Shown one piece after another: positions 40,405 to 49,196 of a stretch of DNA of 64,000 bases. Position 1 is the first letter of the stretch; every line of letters begins with the position of its first letter. The notes under the pieces are model-generated. The model saw nothing but the letters and a program-made list of their open reading frames with translations. It had not been told where the DNA came from and did not search any database. The position numbers and the translations under genes were made by a program. The stretch is from Novosphingobium decolorationis (GTDB lineage: Bacteria; Pseudomonadota; Alphaproteobacteria; Sphingomonadales; Sphingomonadaceae), in the NCBI RefSeq assembly GCF_018417475.1, contig NZ_CP054856.1, forward strand, positions 1,519,001 through 1,583,000, given 5' to 3'.

Positions 40405-41871
40405 CTATTCGCTCCAGCCCAGCCCCAGCGCCTTGTTCACCGCGATATAGTCGATGGTGAGCTGCGCCTTGGCCTGCGCGACGTTGGAGGCGGCGGTCAG
40501 CGCCTGGCGTTCGATATCGAGCTGGTCGATCAGCGAGCTGGTCCCCGCGGCAAAGCGCAGGCGGTTGAGGTGCGCAGCCCGCTCGGCGCTCTGCTGCGAG
40601 GCGACCAGCCGGGCCAGCTGGCGCCGGGTCGCACCGAAGCGGGCGAGGCTGTCCTCGGCGTCCTGCAGGCCTTCGAGCACGCTCTGGCGGTACTGCGCCT
40701 CGGCCTGGTCGGCCTGCGCACGGGCCTGGCGCACCTGCGCGCCCGTGCGCCCGAAGTCGAGGAGCGGCCAGCTGATCTGCGGCATGAGGAGGGCCGCAAG
40801 GTTGCCCGGATCGAGTACATCGCCCGGCTCGGTTCCGCCGATCCCTAGGATCCCCATGAACGAGATGCCGGGCAGGCGCTGCGCTTCCTTGACCCCGATC
40901 TGCGCGGTGCTGGCGGCCAGCGCGCGCTCGGCCGCGCGAATGTCCGGGCGGCGCGCAAGGAGCCCCGCCGGATCGCCCACCGCGACTTCGGCGGGCGGCA
41001 GGGGCAGCGCGCCTTCGGCCTCCAGTTCGCCATCGAGCGCGCCGGGTGCCTGTCCGGTCAGGACGGCAAGCGCATTCTTGTAGAGAAGAACCTGCGTATC
41101 CAGCGGCACCGTCTGCGCTTCGTTGGCGGCAAGCTCACCCTGCAGCCGCTCCACCTCGAGGTCGGACGCCGTGCCTGCGGCCAGCCGCTGGCGGGTGAGT
41201 TCGAGCGCACGGCGCTGCTTGGCGACCGCCTCGCGGGTAAGCGCCAGGCGCGCCTGCGCATCGCGCAGGTTCACGTAGGTCTGCGCAACCTGCGCGCTCA
41301 GCGACACCTGCGCATCGGCCAGTTCGGCGTAGCGCTGGCCGACCTGCGCGCGCGAGGCCTCGATCCCCCGGCGCCGCGCGCCCCACAGGTCCGGCTCCCA
41401 CGAGACGTTGGCGCCCACGTTGTAGAAGTCGAGCGAGGAGCTGCCGCCTGAACTTTCGCCCTCCGCGCCGTCCTCACCCTCTCCACTTCCCCCGATGGCC
41501 GAGCCCGGCAGGCGCGCGTGGACGTACATCGCATTGGGCGACACGCTGGGCATGAGCCCGGCCTTGCCTTCGGCGAGGCTGCCTTGCGCCTCGGCGATGC
41601 GCGCTGCGGCCAGGTCCATCGTGGGGCTGTGTGCCAGCGCGTCGTCGATGAGCCGGGTGAGCAGCGGATCGCTGAGGCTCTCCCACCAGCGGGCGAGCTG
41701 CGGAGCCTCGGCGCGCACGCTGTCGTCCGCGCGCACAAAGGCCCCGCCATTGGTGCCGGGCGCGATCACCTCGGGCGGGCCTGCGTAGTCCGGGCCCATG
41801 GTGCAGGCAGTGGCGAGCGAGAGAATGGCGAGCGCGCCGACGGACGCGAGAGGGGGACGGGGGACAAACAT
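40405..41871 (-). CDS. Efflux outer-membrane factor, NodT family
   Basis: The 488-residue lipoprotein (lipobox LATAC, Cys near residue 23) has the duplicated OEP domain of OprM/NodT channels. Long helices rich in Ala, Gln and Arg alternate with barrel strands. A Gly/Ser/Glu insert near residues 128-145 is unusual. It is the third gene of an emrA-emrB-nodT operon; its ATG overlaps the emrB stop (TGATG), giving a complete tripartite pump. Confidence 0.92.
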   Translation of the reverse strand: MFVPRPPLASVGALAILSLATACTMGPDYAGPPEVIAPGTNGGAFVRADDSVRAEAPQLARWWESLSDPLLTRLIDDALAHSPTMDLAAARIAEAQGSLAEGKAGLMPSVSPNAMYVHARLPGSAIGGSGEGEDGAEGESSGGSSSLDFYNVGANVSWEPDLWGARRRGIEASRAQVGQRYAELADAQVSLSAQVAQTYVNLRDAQARLALTREAVAKQRRALELTRQRLAAGTASDLEVERLQGELAANEAQTVPLDTQVLLYKNALAVLTGQAPGALDGELEAEGALPLPPAEVAVGDPAGLLARRPDIRAAERALAASTAQIGVKEAQRLPGISFMGILGIGGTEPGDVLDPGNLAALLMPQISWPLLDFGRTGAQVRQARAQADQAEAQYRQSVLEGLQDAEDSLARFGATRRQLARLVASQQSAERAAHLNRLRFAAGTSSLIDQLDIERQALTAASNVAQAKAQLTIDYIAVNKALGLGWSE

Positions 41872-43445
41872 CAGTGCATGGCTCCTGCGGAGGCATCCTT
41901 GGGCAGCGGCTTGAGCAGGAAGACCAGCGGAAACACCAGCACGGTCACCACGCTCATCGCGAAGAAGATATCGTTGTAGGTCATCGTCAGCGCCTGGCCC
42001 TGGATGGTCTGGCCGATGGCGCGAAGGCCCGCCTCGGGGCTGCCGAGCATCCGCCCCATGCTGGAGACGTAGTCCTGCACGGCCGGGTCATTGGCGTGCA
42101 GGCTCTCCTCGATCCGACGCGAATGCAGCCAGACGCGGTTCTGCTGGAGGATCGAGATACCCGCGAGCGCGAAACTGCCGCCCAGGTTACGCATCGCGTT
42201 GAACAGACCCGAAGCATCGCCCGCGTCCTCAGGGGGAACCGACTGGACGCAGGCCTGGCTCAGGAACAGCATCCCCAGGATCGTGCCGAGCCCGCGCATC
42301 AGCTGGGATTCGGTAAAGTCACCTCCCGTCGACTGGATCGTGAGGCTCGTCTCCAGGTAGGCCGAAAGCCCCATGATGAGCATTCCGAAGCCGACCGCGA
42401 GGCGGATGTCGACCTTGCGGATGAGGAAAGGCACGAAGGGCATCATCAGGATCGAGGGGATGCCCGAAAGCAGCACCACCTTGCCCGATTGCAGTGCGTT
42501 GTAGTCGGCAATCGCGGCGAGGAACTGCGGGATCGCGTAGGACGTGCCGTAGAGCACGACGCCCAGCGCAATGCCCATCGTCGCGACCGCCCCGAACTGG
42601 CGGTCGAGCAGCAGGCTGAGCTTGATCACGGGCCGCCGCGCGGTCGCCTGCCCCCAGAACAGGAAGCCGAAGCCGACCACGGTGACCAGCGCCATGTAGC
42701 GGATCAGCTCGGAGGCGAACCACTCCTCGCGCGCGCCTTCCTCCAGGAACACGGTGAGCCCTCCAAGGCCGAGCGCGAGCCCGGCGATGCCGAACCAGTC
42801 GGCCTCGCGGATGAGGTGGAGGCGCGACTTCTCGGCGGGCAACCCCACGAACAGGAGCGTGAGCAGGACCGCCGAAATCGGCACGTTGAGGAAGAAGGCG
42901 TAGTGCCAGGAGACACTCTCGGTCAGCCAACCACCCACAAGAGGGCCAAGCAGCGGGCCGAGGATCGCGACAATGCCAAAGGCCGCCGTGCCGATCGACT
43001 GCTGGTGGCGCGGCAGGCGCTGGGCAATGATCGTCTGCGCGGTCGGGATCAGCGCGCCGCCGGTAAAGCCTTGCCCCACGCGCCCGAAGACCATCATCGA
43101 AAGCGAGGTGGAAAGTCCGCAGATCACCGAGAAGATGGTGAAAAGCGTGACGGCGATCAGGAGAAACCTGCGCAGCCCCAGCATCCGCTCCAGCCAGGCC
43201 GAAAGCGGGATGATGACGATTTCCGCGACAAGGTAGGCCGTGGCGACCCAGGCCCCTTCAGTGCCGGTCGCGCCCAGCTCGCCCTGGATCGTGGGGAGCG
43301 CCGAGTTGACGATCGAGATGTCGAGCGTCGCCATGAGCGCGCCCATCGTGCCGGCCGCCACCGCCAGCCAGGCGCCCAGGTCCGCGTTGCGGCGCGGCTG
43401 TGCACCGCTGCCACCTGCGTTTGCATCAAGAGCCGCGCTCGCCAT
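41871..43445 (-). CDS. emrB: MFS drug:H+ antiporter, DHA2/EmrB family
   Basis: The 524-residue transporter has 14 predicted helices, the DHA2 motif-C-like segment AAFGIVAILGPLLGPLVGGWL and MATLDISIVNSALPTIQ in helix 1, matching EmrB/QacA-type exporters. Substrates are likely hydrophobic drugs, fatty acids or uncouplers, but this cannot be read from sequence. It begins one base after the emrA stop. Confidence 0.92.
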   Translation of the reverse strand: MASAALDANAGGSGAQPRRNADLGAWLAVAAGTMGALMATLDISIVNSALPTIQGELGATGTEGAWVATAYLVAEIVIIPLSAWLERMLGLRRFLLIAVTLFTIFSVICGLSTSLSMMVFGRVGQGFTGGALIPTAQTIIAQRLPRHQQSIGTAAFGIVAILGPLLGPLVGGWLTESVSWHYAFFLNVPISAVLLTLLFVGLPAEKSRLHLIREADWFGIAGLALGLGGLTVFLEEGAREEWFASELIRYMALVTVVGFGFLFWGQATARRPVIKLSLLLDRQFGAVATMGIALGVVLYGTSYAIPQFLAAIADYNALQSGKVVLLSGIPSILMMPFVPFLIRKVDIRLAVGFGMLIMGLSAYLETSLTIQSTGGDFTESQLMRGLGTILGMLFLSQACVQSVPPEDAGDASGLFNAMRNLGGSFALAGISILQQNRVWLHSRRIEESLHANDPAVQDYVSSMGRMLGSPEAGLRAIGQTIQGQALTMTYNDIFFAMSVVTVLVFPLVFLLKPLPKDASAGAMH

Positions 43446-43446
43446 G

Positions 43447-44664
43447 TCAGCGCGTCCCGCGGGCCTTCGGCTGCGCGCGGCGGGCGACCTGTTCGTCGCT
43501 CGCCTCTTCGATCTGGTCCAGTTCGCCCTCGGCGCTGCGGGTGTCGACCGTGACTGTCACCGAGAGGCCGGGAACGAGCAGCTTGCGCGCGCTGGCGGGC
43601 GCCTCGATGGCGATGCGCACGGGCACGCGCTGAACGATCTTGGTGAAGTTGCCGGTCGCGTTCTCGGGCGGGAGCAGCGAGAACTGCGCGCCGGTGCCCG
43701 GCGAGACGCTGGCAACGCGCCCGTTGATCTCGGTGCCTTCCAGGGCGTCGACCGAGATGCGCGCGGGCTGGCCCGGACGCATGAGGGCGAGCTGCGTTTC
43801 CTTGAAGTTGGCCGTCACGTAAAGCTTGTCGAGCGGCACCACCGACATCAGCCGCGTGCCCGCCTGGACGAACTGGCCGGTGCGCACGGTGCGGTCACCG
43901 ATCCGGCCCGCGATGGGCGCACGGATGAGCGTGGCTTTCAGATCCACGTCGGCGGCATCGAGCTGCGCCTGCGCGCCTTCGCCTTGCGCGCGGGCCTGCG
44001 CGACCTGGGTTTCAAGCGTCGCGATGCGGCGCTGCTGCGCGGTGAGCGCGGCTTCGAGCTGGCGCACCTGCTCGGCCGACTGGGTGGCGGCAAGTTTCAG
44101 CTGGTCGAGCGTCTCGCGCCGTTCCGCGCCCGAGGCGACGAGCGGGGCGTAACGGGCAACCTCGCCCGCATCGTGGCGGGCCTTGGCGCGCGCGGCGGCG
44201 AGCTGCGCGCGGGCCTGCGCGACGGCGGCCTGCTGCTCGGCAATTCCCGCACGCGCGTTTTCGACCGAAGCCTCGGCCTGCGCGATCTGGGCGCGGGCCT
44301 GCGCCGCGCGGGCATCATAGTCGCTCGCATCAATGCGCACGAGCGGGGCGTCCTTGGCCACGTCCTGGTTGTCCTCGACGAGGACCTCGGAGACATAGCC
44401 GCTGACCTTGGGAGCGATCGCCACCATGTCGACGTCGATCTGCGCGTCGTTGGTTTCCTGGAAGTACTGCCCGTAGGTTTCGTAGCGCATGAACCAGAGC
44501 CCGCCGCCGATCGCGATCAGGATCGCCGCGATGAGGAGGTTGCGCTTGGTCTTGCCGCTCAGACCCTTGCGGCCCGTGTCCTTGGCCTCATCCCCGGCCC
44601 CATCCCCGACATCGCTGTTGCCTGCCGCCTGTTCGGATGCGTTCGCGGCGCTTTCACTCACCAT
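43447..44664 (-). CDS. emrA: HlyD-family periplasmic adaptor EmrA
   Basis: The 405-residue membrane fusion protein has a cytosolic N-terminus, one membrane helix (about 42-60), a biotinyl-lipoyl half-motif (VDMVAIAPKVSGYVSEVLV), a long alpha-hairpin (about 105-230) of Ala/Gln/Arg coiled coil, the second lipoyl half (IRAPIAGRIGDRTVRTGQFV) and a beta-barrel. The ATG at 44664 is chosen over a TTG at 44676, whose GGAG is too close. It is first gene of the efflux operon. Confidence 0.92.
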   Translation of the reverse strand: MVSESAANASEQAAGNSDVGDGAGDEAKDTGRKGLSGKTKRNLLIAAILIAIGGGLWFMRYETYGQYFQETNDAQIDVDMVAIAPKVSGYVSEVLVEDNQDVAKDAPLVRIDASDYDARAAQARAQIAQAEASVENARAGIAEQQAAVAQARAQLAAARAKARHDAGEVARYAPLVASGAERRETLDQLKLAATQSAEQVRQLEAALTAQQRRIATLETQVAQARAQGEGAQAQLDAADVDLKATLIRAPIAGRIGDRTVRTGQFVQAGTRLMSVVPLDKLYVTANFKETQLALMRPGQPARISVDALEGTEINGRVASVSPGTGAQFSLLPPENATGNFTKIVQRVPVRIAIEAPASARKLLVPGLSVTVTVDTRSAEGELDQIEEASDEQVARRAQPKARGTR

Positions 44665-44839
44665 TGCCAGTCTCAACTCCGTGTTGCGGGCGCAGGTGCG
44701 CCGCGCGTTGCAGGCCCTTCACGAAACCGCCCTCGCGATGGAGGACGCGGCCCACGCAGGTCCCGCGATTATCTTTTGCCTTGCCGCGAAAAGAGGCGCA
44801 AAATCGCATCAGAAAGAACAAGAACCGGGAGAGGTTCCC

Positions 44840-44947
44840 ATGGAACGGTACGATCCTGCGATCAGCCGGTGTCCCTTCATGCTGCTGTGCGGCGCAAGTG
44901 CCAGTGCCTTGCTGGTGTTTGTCGGCGCCCTCCACGTGCTGGGCTGA
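44840..44947 (+). CDS. Candidate 35-residue single-helix membrane protein
   Basis: An ATG with GGGAGAGG 5-8 nt upstream opens a 35-codon frame: a short polar N-terminus (MERYDPAISRCP) followed by one hydrophobic helix with GASASALLVFVGALHV. The Shine-Dalgarno spacing and the helix make it plausible. It lies alone, divergent to emrA, in a 650-bp gap. Conservation could not be assessed. Confidence 0.4.
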   Translation: MERYDPAISRCPFMLLCGASASALLVFVGALHVLG

Positions 44948-45078
44948 ACGGTTGCGGCGTGGCCGGACGGCCCGCCCAAGGCGAACGGCAAGTCATCGCC
45001 AATCAGTGACTTGCCCGTATCGGCATACGATTGCGTCCCTGTGAAGGCGCAAGGCCCGAACGCGTGCCCCGCCGATAT

Positions 45079-45090
45079 ACTTAGCTAGGT
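45079..45090. promoter_or_regulatory. Possible MarR/TetR-type operator ACTTAGCTAGGT
   Basis: The 12-mer is symmetric at 10 of 12 positions (ACnTAGCTAnGT). Read on the minus strand it lies between TTGCAA and TATATC, hexamers that could form a promoter toward emrA, though 400 bp away. MarR regulators often control emrAB-type operons; no such regulator gene is in the window. Confidence 0.35.
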
Positions 45091-45317
45091 TATCTTGCAA
45101 GGGGCGTGAACGGATCGGCCGCCTGGCCCCGCTTTGCCGCGCCTGCGAAGGCGGCCCCGGAGCTGTACGAGCCCCGGATCGCCGCGTTGCGCTCCACTCC
45201 GATCCCTCCGAGTCGCGCCCTGCCTGGCGCAGCACGCTCGCCACACGACGGTCATCTACCCCGGTTAAGTCCCTATGGTTGAACCCTGATAACGACCACG
45301 GACCGCCCGCGCACACG

Positions 45318-46928
45318 ATGGCCACGCTCAATTCCCCCCTGCCCGATCTCACCGCGTCCGGTTCCCGGCCCCGGCTTGCCCTGCCCAACATCGGCTTTGC
45401 CCTGCTGCTGGCGCTGAGCGGGGGCGCGTTCCTTGTCTGGGGGGCGGGCTACATCGGTTCAGGCAGCCTGCTGATCTTCGTTCTGGCGACCTTGTTCGGG
45501 CTGTTCATGGCCTTCAACATCGGCGGCAACGACGTGGCCAACTCGTTCGGCACCAGCGTGGGCGCGGGCACCCTCACCATCGGGCAGGCGCTGGGGGTTG
45601 CCGCGATCTTCGAGGTCAGCGGCGCGGTCATCGCAGGCGGCGATGTCACCGACACGATCCGCAGCGGCATCGTCGATCTCGGCGCCCTTGCGGTCAGCCC
45701 GCTCCAGTTCATCCGGGTGATGATGGCCGCGCTCGTCGCCGCCGCGTTCTGGCTGCTGTTCGCCAGCCGCCGGGGCTGGCCGGTCTCGACCACCCATTCG
45801 ATCATCGGGGGCATCGTCGGCGCCTCGGTGGTGCTGGGCGTGAGCCTGGGGGGCACATCCTCTGCCCTCGCCCTCGTGCAGTGGGACGAGATCGCGCGCA
45901 TCGCGCTTTCCTGGGTGATCTCGCCGCTGCTGGGCGGGCTGGTTTCCTATGGCCTGTTCCGCCTCATCAAGCACCATGTCCTGTTCTACAACGAGCGCGC
46001 CGAGGCGCGCGTGCGCGCCATCCGCGCCGAACAGAAGGCGCTGCGCCGCGACCACCGCAGCGCGTTTGAAAGCCTGACCGAACTCCAGCAGGTCAACTAC
46101 AACACGATGCTGGTGCGCGACATGGACGTGCTGCGCAGCGAGGACTTTCACCCTGAGGAACTGGAGACCGACTACTACCGCAAGTGGTACGCCATCGAGC
46201 GCCAGCGCGACGAGGTGGAGACCCACCATGCGCTCCAGCTCTGGGTGCCGCTGGTCGCGGCGCTGGGCGCGGCGGTCATTTCCGCGATGCTGCTCTTCAA
46301 GGGCCTCAAGCACATGGAGCTGGGCCTTGCGACGCTGACCAACTACCTCATCATGGCGATGGTCGCCGCCATTGCCTGGGCGACGACCTTCCTTTTCGTG
46401 CGCACCTTGCGCCAGGCCCCGCTCGAGCGCGCGACCTTCCTCCTCTTCAGCTGGATGCAGGTCTTCACCGCCTGCGGCTTTGCCTTCAGCCACGGCGCCA
46501 ACGACATCGCCAACGCGGTCGGGCCCTTTGCCGCGATCCTCGACGTGCTGCGCACCGGCGTCATCACCTCCTCGGCCGCGGTGCCGCCGATGGTGATGAT
46601 CTCGTTCGGCATCACGCTTGTCGTGGGGCTGTGGTTCATCGGCAAGGAGGTCATCGCGACCGTGGGCCATGGCCTCACCGCAATGCACCCGGCCTCGGGC
46701 TTCTGCGCCGAGCTGGGCGCGGCCTGCGTGGTCATGCTCGCCTCGAGCCTGGGCATCCCGGTCTCCAGCACGCACATCCTGATCGGCGCGGTGCTGGGCA
46801 TCGGCATCGTCAACCGCCAGACCAACTGGGGCCTGATGAAGCCCATCGCGCTGGCCTGGGTGGTGACGCTGCCCGCCGCCGGGATCATCGCGGCGGCGGC
46901 CTTCCTCGTCTCGGGGTACCTGTTCTAG
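45318..46928 (+). CDS. pit: Low-affinity inorganic phosphate transporter, Pit family
   Basis: Pit permeases import metal-phosphate with protons. The 536-residue product has both halves of the inverted repeat, with the signatures [22 protein letters not shown] (about 67) and [18 protein letters not shown] (about 393), and [12 protein letters not shown] near residue 479. A hydrophilic cytosolic loop of about 110 residues separates the halves. The ATG at 45318 is preferred; a TTG at 45279 is possible. It converges with the glycosidase gene, stops one base apart. Confidence 0.92.
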   Translation: MATLNSPLPDLTASGSRPRLALPNIGFALLLALSGGAFLVWGAGYIGSGSLLIFVLATLFGLFMAFNIGGNDVANSFGTSVGAGTLTIGQALGVAAIFEVSGAVIAGGDVTDTIRSGIVDLGALAVSPLQFIRVMMAALVAAAFWLLFASRRGWPVSTTHSIIGGIVGASVVLGVSLGGTSSALALVQWDEIARIALSWVISPLLGGLVSYGLFRLIKHHVLFYNERAEARVRAIRAEQKALRRDHRSAFESLTELQQVNYNTMLVRDMDVLRSEDFHPEELETDYYRKWYAIERQRDEVETHHALQLWVPLVAALGAAVISAMLLFKGLKHMELGLATLTNYLIMAMVAAIAWATTFLFVRTLRQAPLERATFLLFSWMQVFTACGFAFSHGANDIANAVGPFAAILDVLRTGVITSSAAVPPMVMISFGITLVVGLWFIGKEVIATVGHGLTAMHPASGFCAELGAACVVMLASSLGIPVSSTHILIGAVLGIGIVNRQTNWGLMKPIALAWVVTLPAAGIIAAAAFLVSGYLF

Positions 46929-46929
46929 G

Positions 46930-49017
46930 TCAGCTGTCCGAGAGCGCCTTCAGCTCGGCAATACGGATCGCCTTGCCCTGCGTGGGTGTCATCACCGCGC
47001 GCACCTTGGTCAGCGGGCGTGCGGTGAAGGTGAGCGTGGTCACGCCATTGGCGAGCGGCGTTGCCGAGCCGAGATCGCGCCAGGCGCCGTCCTGCCAGCC
47101 CTCGAGTGTAACCTTGCCCGGCGCACGGATGTCCGCGCCGTTGTCGAAGAAGGCGAGCTTCACCGAAGAGACCGGCTGGGGCGCGCCAAAGTCGACCGCG
47201 TACCACTGCGACGCCGTTCCCGCCCCGGAGGTCCAGCCGTTGGGAAGCTCAGGGTAGAACCAGAGGCGACCGTCGATCCCGTCGTGCAGGTTCTCCGCCT
47301 CGGCCCCGCTCGACGCGCTCGCCTTGGGGAAGTCGCCGCGCACCAGTTGCACCGCGTGGTTGGTCTCACGCACGATGGGCGCAGGCGCCTTGCGGGCGAG
47401 CGGCACCTCGATCCGGCCCAGATCCGCGCGGTGGGCCAGCACCTTGCCATCGGCCGCGACGGTCAGCCCCGCGCCCTTGCCATAGTGCGATCCATCCGCG
47501 TCCCAGGTCACCGAGATCATATGGCCGTGGTAGGGCACGCGCTCGACATGGAACCAGGGCAAGGCCTCGGGATCGCCCGCCTGGGGCAGCAGCGGGTTCA
47601 CCTCCAGCACGTCATCGGCGCGCGGGCGGATGCCGACAAGCCCGGTCAGGATCAGATCGTTGTAGCCCGAGTGGAAATAGTGGTGGCTGCGGTCGAGCCC
47701 GACGATGGGCTTGCCCGTCGCAGGATCGTAGTCCTCCTCCAGATCCAGTTTGTCGCCCTGGAAATGGAGCTGCGTGTACTGGCGCAGGAGGCGCATGTAG
47801 GTGCTGCGCGTGACCGGACCCGTCTCCTCGTAGTGGTCGAGGAGATTGGCCATGCCGGTCAGCACCTGCGTCGTCTGGTAAGGCCAGATCGGCCCGTTCC
47901 ACTGGCACTCACGCGCATCGCCCAGATAGCGGTACTGGCGCATGTAGTATTCGTAGGACTGTTCGACCGTGCGCATCCCGGCCTCACCTGCCAGCATCTG
48001 GGGATCGAGGAGGTGCGCCCAGGCCTGCGCGTACTTGGCCTCGTCGGGCACGGCATCGAACATCCAGGGCAGGAAGCCGACCAGCTCGCGCGCGCGGATG
48101 AAGTCCCAGTAGGAGACGTGTTCGTTGTGGGTGCGGTAGCGGTCGGTGAAGTGCGCCAGCTGCGGGTTCCACAGGTCCGCCACCATGCGATCCTGCAGCG
48201 CCCTGGCCTTGCCTTCGAACTCGTCGGCCAGCGCTGTGTCGCCGGTCATCTCCGCGATGCGCGCAATCGCGCGGGCGTTGGCGATCATGTAGCTGTTGAC
48301 CGAGGGACGGAACGCATGTCCGCCGCCAAAGCCGTCCTTGCCGCCCGAGGCGTCGATGGAGGAGACGGTGTACTCGGTCGCATCGAGCAGCGGTTCGACC
48401 CAGTAGAGCCCCTTGGACCAGTCCATGTGGTCTTCCCAGAGGCCGTAGATATGGCGCATCACCTTGAGGTGGCGGGTCACCGCCGCGCGGTCACCATCGA
48501 CGAGGTAGCGCCCCCAGGTCGAATCCGCCATGTGGTCGGTGAAGTGGCGGTCGTTGCCGCCCTCGTACATGAAGTCGATGTAATCGCTGACAAAGCGCCG
48601 GTCGTTGAGCCAGCGCCCCTCGGCGATGTGAAAGCCGCTCGCATCGTTGAGGCTGGCGTAGGGCTCACGCTGCCAGCCCACATCGTCGGCGAACTCGGTG
48701 GTGATGAAGCCCTTTGCGCCCAGGTCGCGCTGGTGCGCGCGGTAGATCGACCAGCGGTAGTACCAGACCGCGTCGATCTTGGGGTCCGCGCTCTCGAAGA
48801 AGGGGATGCGATCCTCGTACCAGGGCGCATCGTTGCCGAAGCGCGCGCGGGCGATCGCCCTGGTGTCGAGCACGGGGACGGCGGAGGGCGCGACGGAGGC
48901 TGCCGCCATCATCGGAGCCATCACCGGAGCGGCAGGCGGGGCCGCACCCGCCAGCAGCGTTGCCGTTCCGGCCAGCAGCGCGCTGGTCCCAAGTACCCGT
49001 GCCGTTCGTGCGATCAT
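46930..49017 (-). CDS. Secreted MGH1-like glycoside hydrolase with discoidin-type C-terminus
   Basis: The 695-residue protein has a signal peptide and an (alpha/alpha)6-type core (about 50-560) with repeated Trp/Asp/Glu motifs such as YRWSIYRAHQRD, WNGPIWPYQTTQ and FHSGYNDLILTG, resembling the MGH1-like glycosidase group. Residues about 570-695 look like a jelly-roll F5/F8 (discoidin) carbohydrate-binding module. The linkage cut is not evident. It lies just downstream of the TonB receptor on the same strand but behind a strong terminator. Confidence 0.75.
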   Translation of the reverse strand: MIARTARVLGTSALLAGTATLLAGAAPPAAPVMAPMMAAASVAPSAVPVLDTRAIARARFGNDAPWYEDRIPFFESADPKIDAVWYYRWSIYRAHQRDLGAKGFITTEFADDVGWQREPYASLNDASGFHIAEGRWLNDRRFVSDYIDFMYEGGNDRHFTDHMADSTWGRYLVDGDRAAVTRHLKVMRHIYGLWEDHMDWSKGLYWVEPLLDATEYTVSSIDASGGKDGFGGGHAFRPSVNSYMIANARAIARIAEMTGDTALADEFEGKARALQDRMVADLWNPQLAHFTDRYRTHNEHVSYWDFIRARELVGFLPWMFDAVPDEAKYAQAWAHLLDPQMLAGEAGMRTVEQSYEYYMRQYRYLGDARECQWNGPIWPYQTTQVLTGMANLLDHYEETGPVTRSTYMRLLRQYTQLHFQGDKLDLEEDYDPATGKPIVGLDRSHHYFHSGYNDLILTGLVGIRPRADDVLEVNPLLPQAGDPEALPWFHVERVPYHGHMISVTWDADGSHYGKGAGLTVAADGKVLAHRADLGRIEVPLARKAPAPIVRETNHAVQLVRGDFPKASASSGAEAENLHDGIDGRLWFYPELPNGWTSGAGTASQWYAVDFGAPQPVSSVKLAFFDNGADIRAPGKVTLEGWQDGAWRDLGSATPLANGVTTLTFTARPLTKVRAVMTPTQGKAIRIAELKALSDS

Positions 49018-49053
49018 GCTCTGTGCCCCGTCGTCTAGAAGGAATGGTCCCTT

Positions 49054-49123
49054 GAAAAGGAAAAGGCGACCGTCCCCCCGGGGCGTCGGGAGAGGAGAAT
49101 GTGCCCCGGGAAAACGGTCGCCT
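49054..49123 (-). terminator. Strong intrinsic terminator after the TonB receptor gene
   Basis: On the minus strand AGGCGACCGT...ACGGTCGCCT (arms 49114-49123 and 49064-49073) encloses an inner stem CCCGGGGC/GCCCCGGG and is followed by TTTCCTTTTC. It lies 74 bp past the receptor stop. Confidence 0.85.
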
Positions 49124-49196
49124 CATGCCGATCCCGGCCCCTCTCCCCTTCGCAGAATGGCAAAAGCGAGGGGCAGGTCCGGGATCGCCAAAGTGC

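Noticed and set aside
44993..45391. 132-codon frame upstream of pit
   Set aside because: Arg/Gly/Ser-rich, no ribosome-binding site, overlaps the pit start in antisense.
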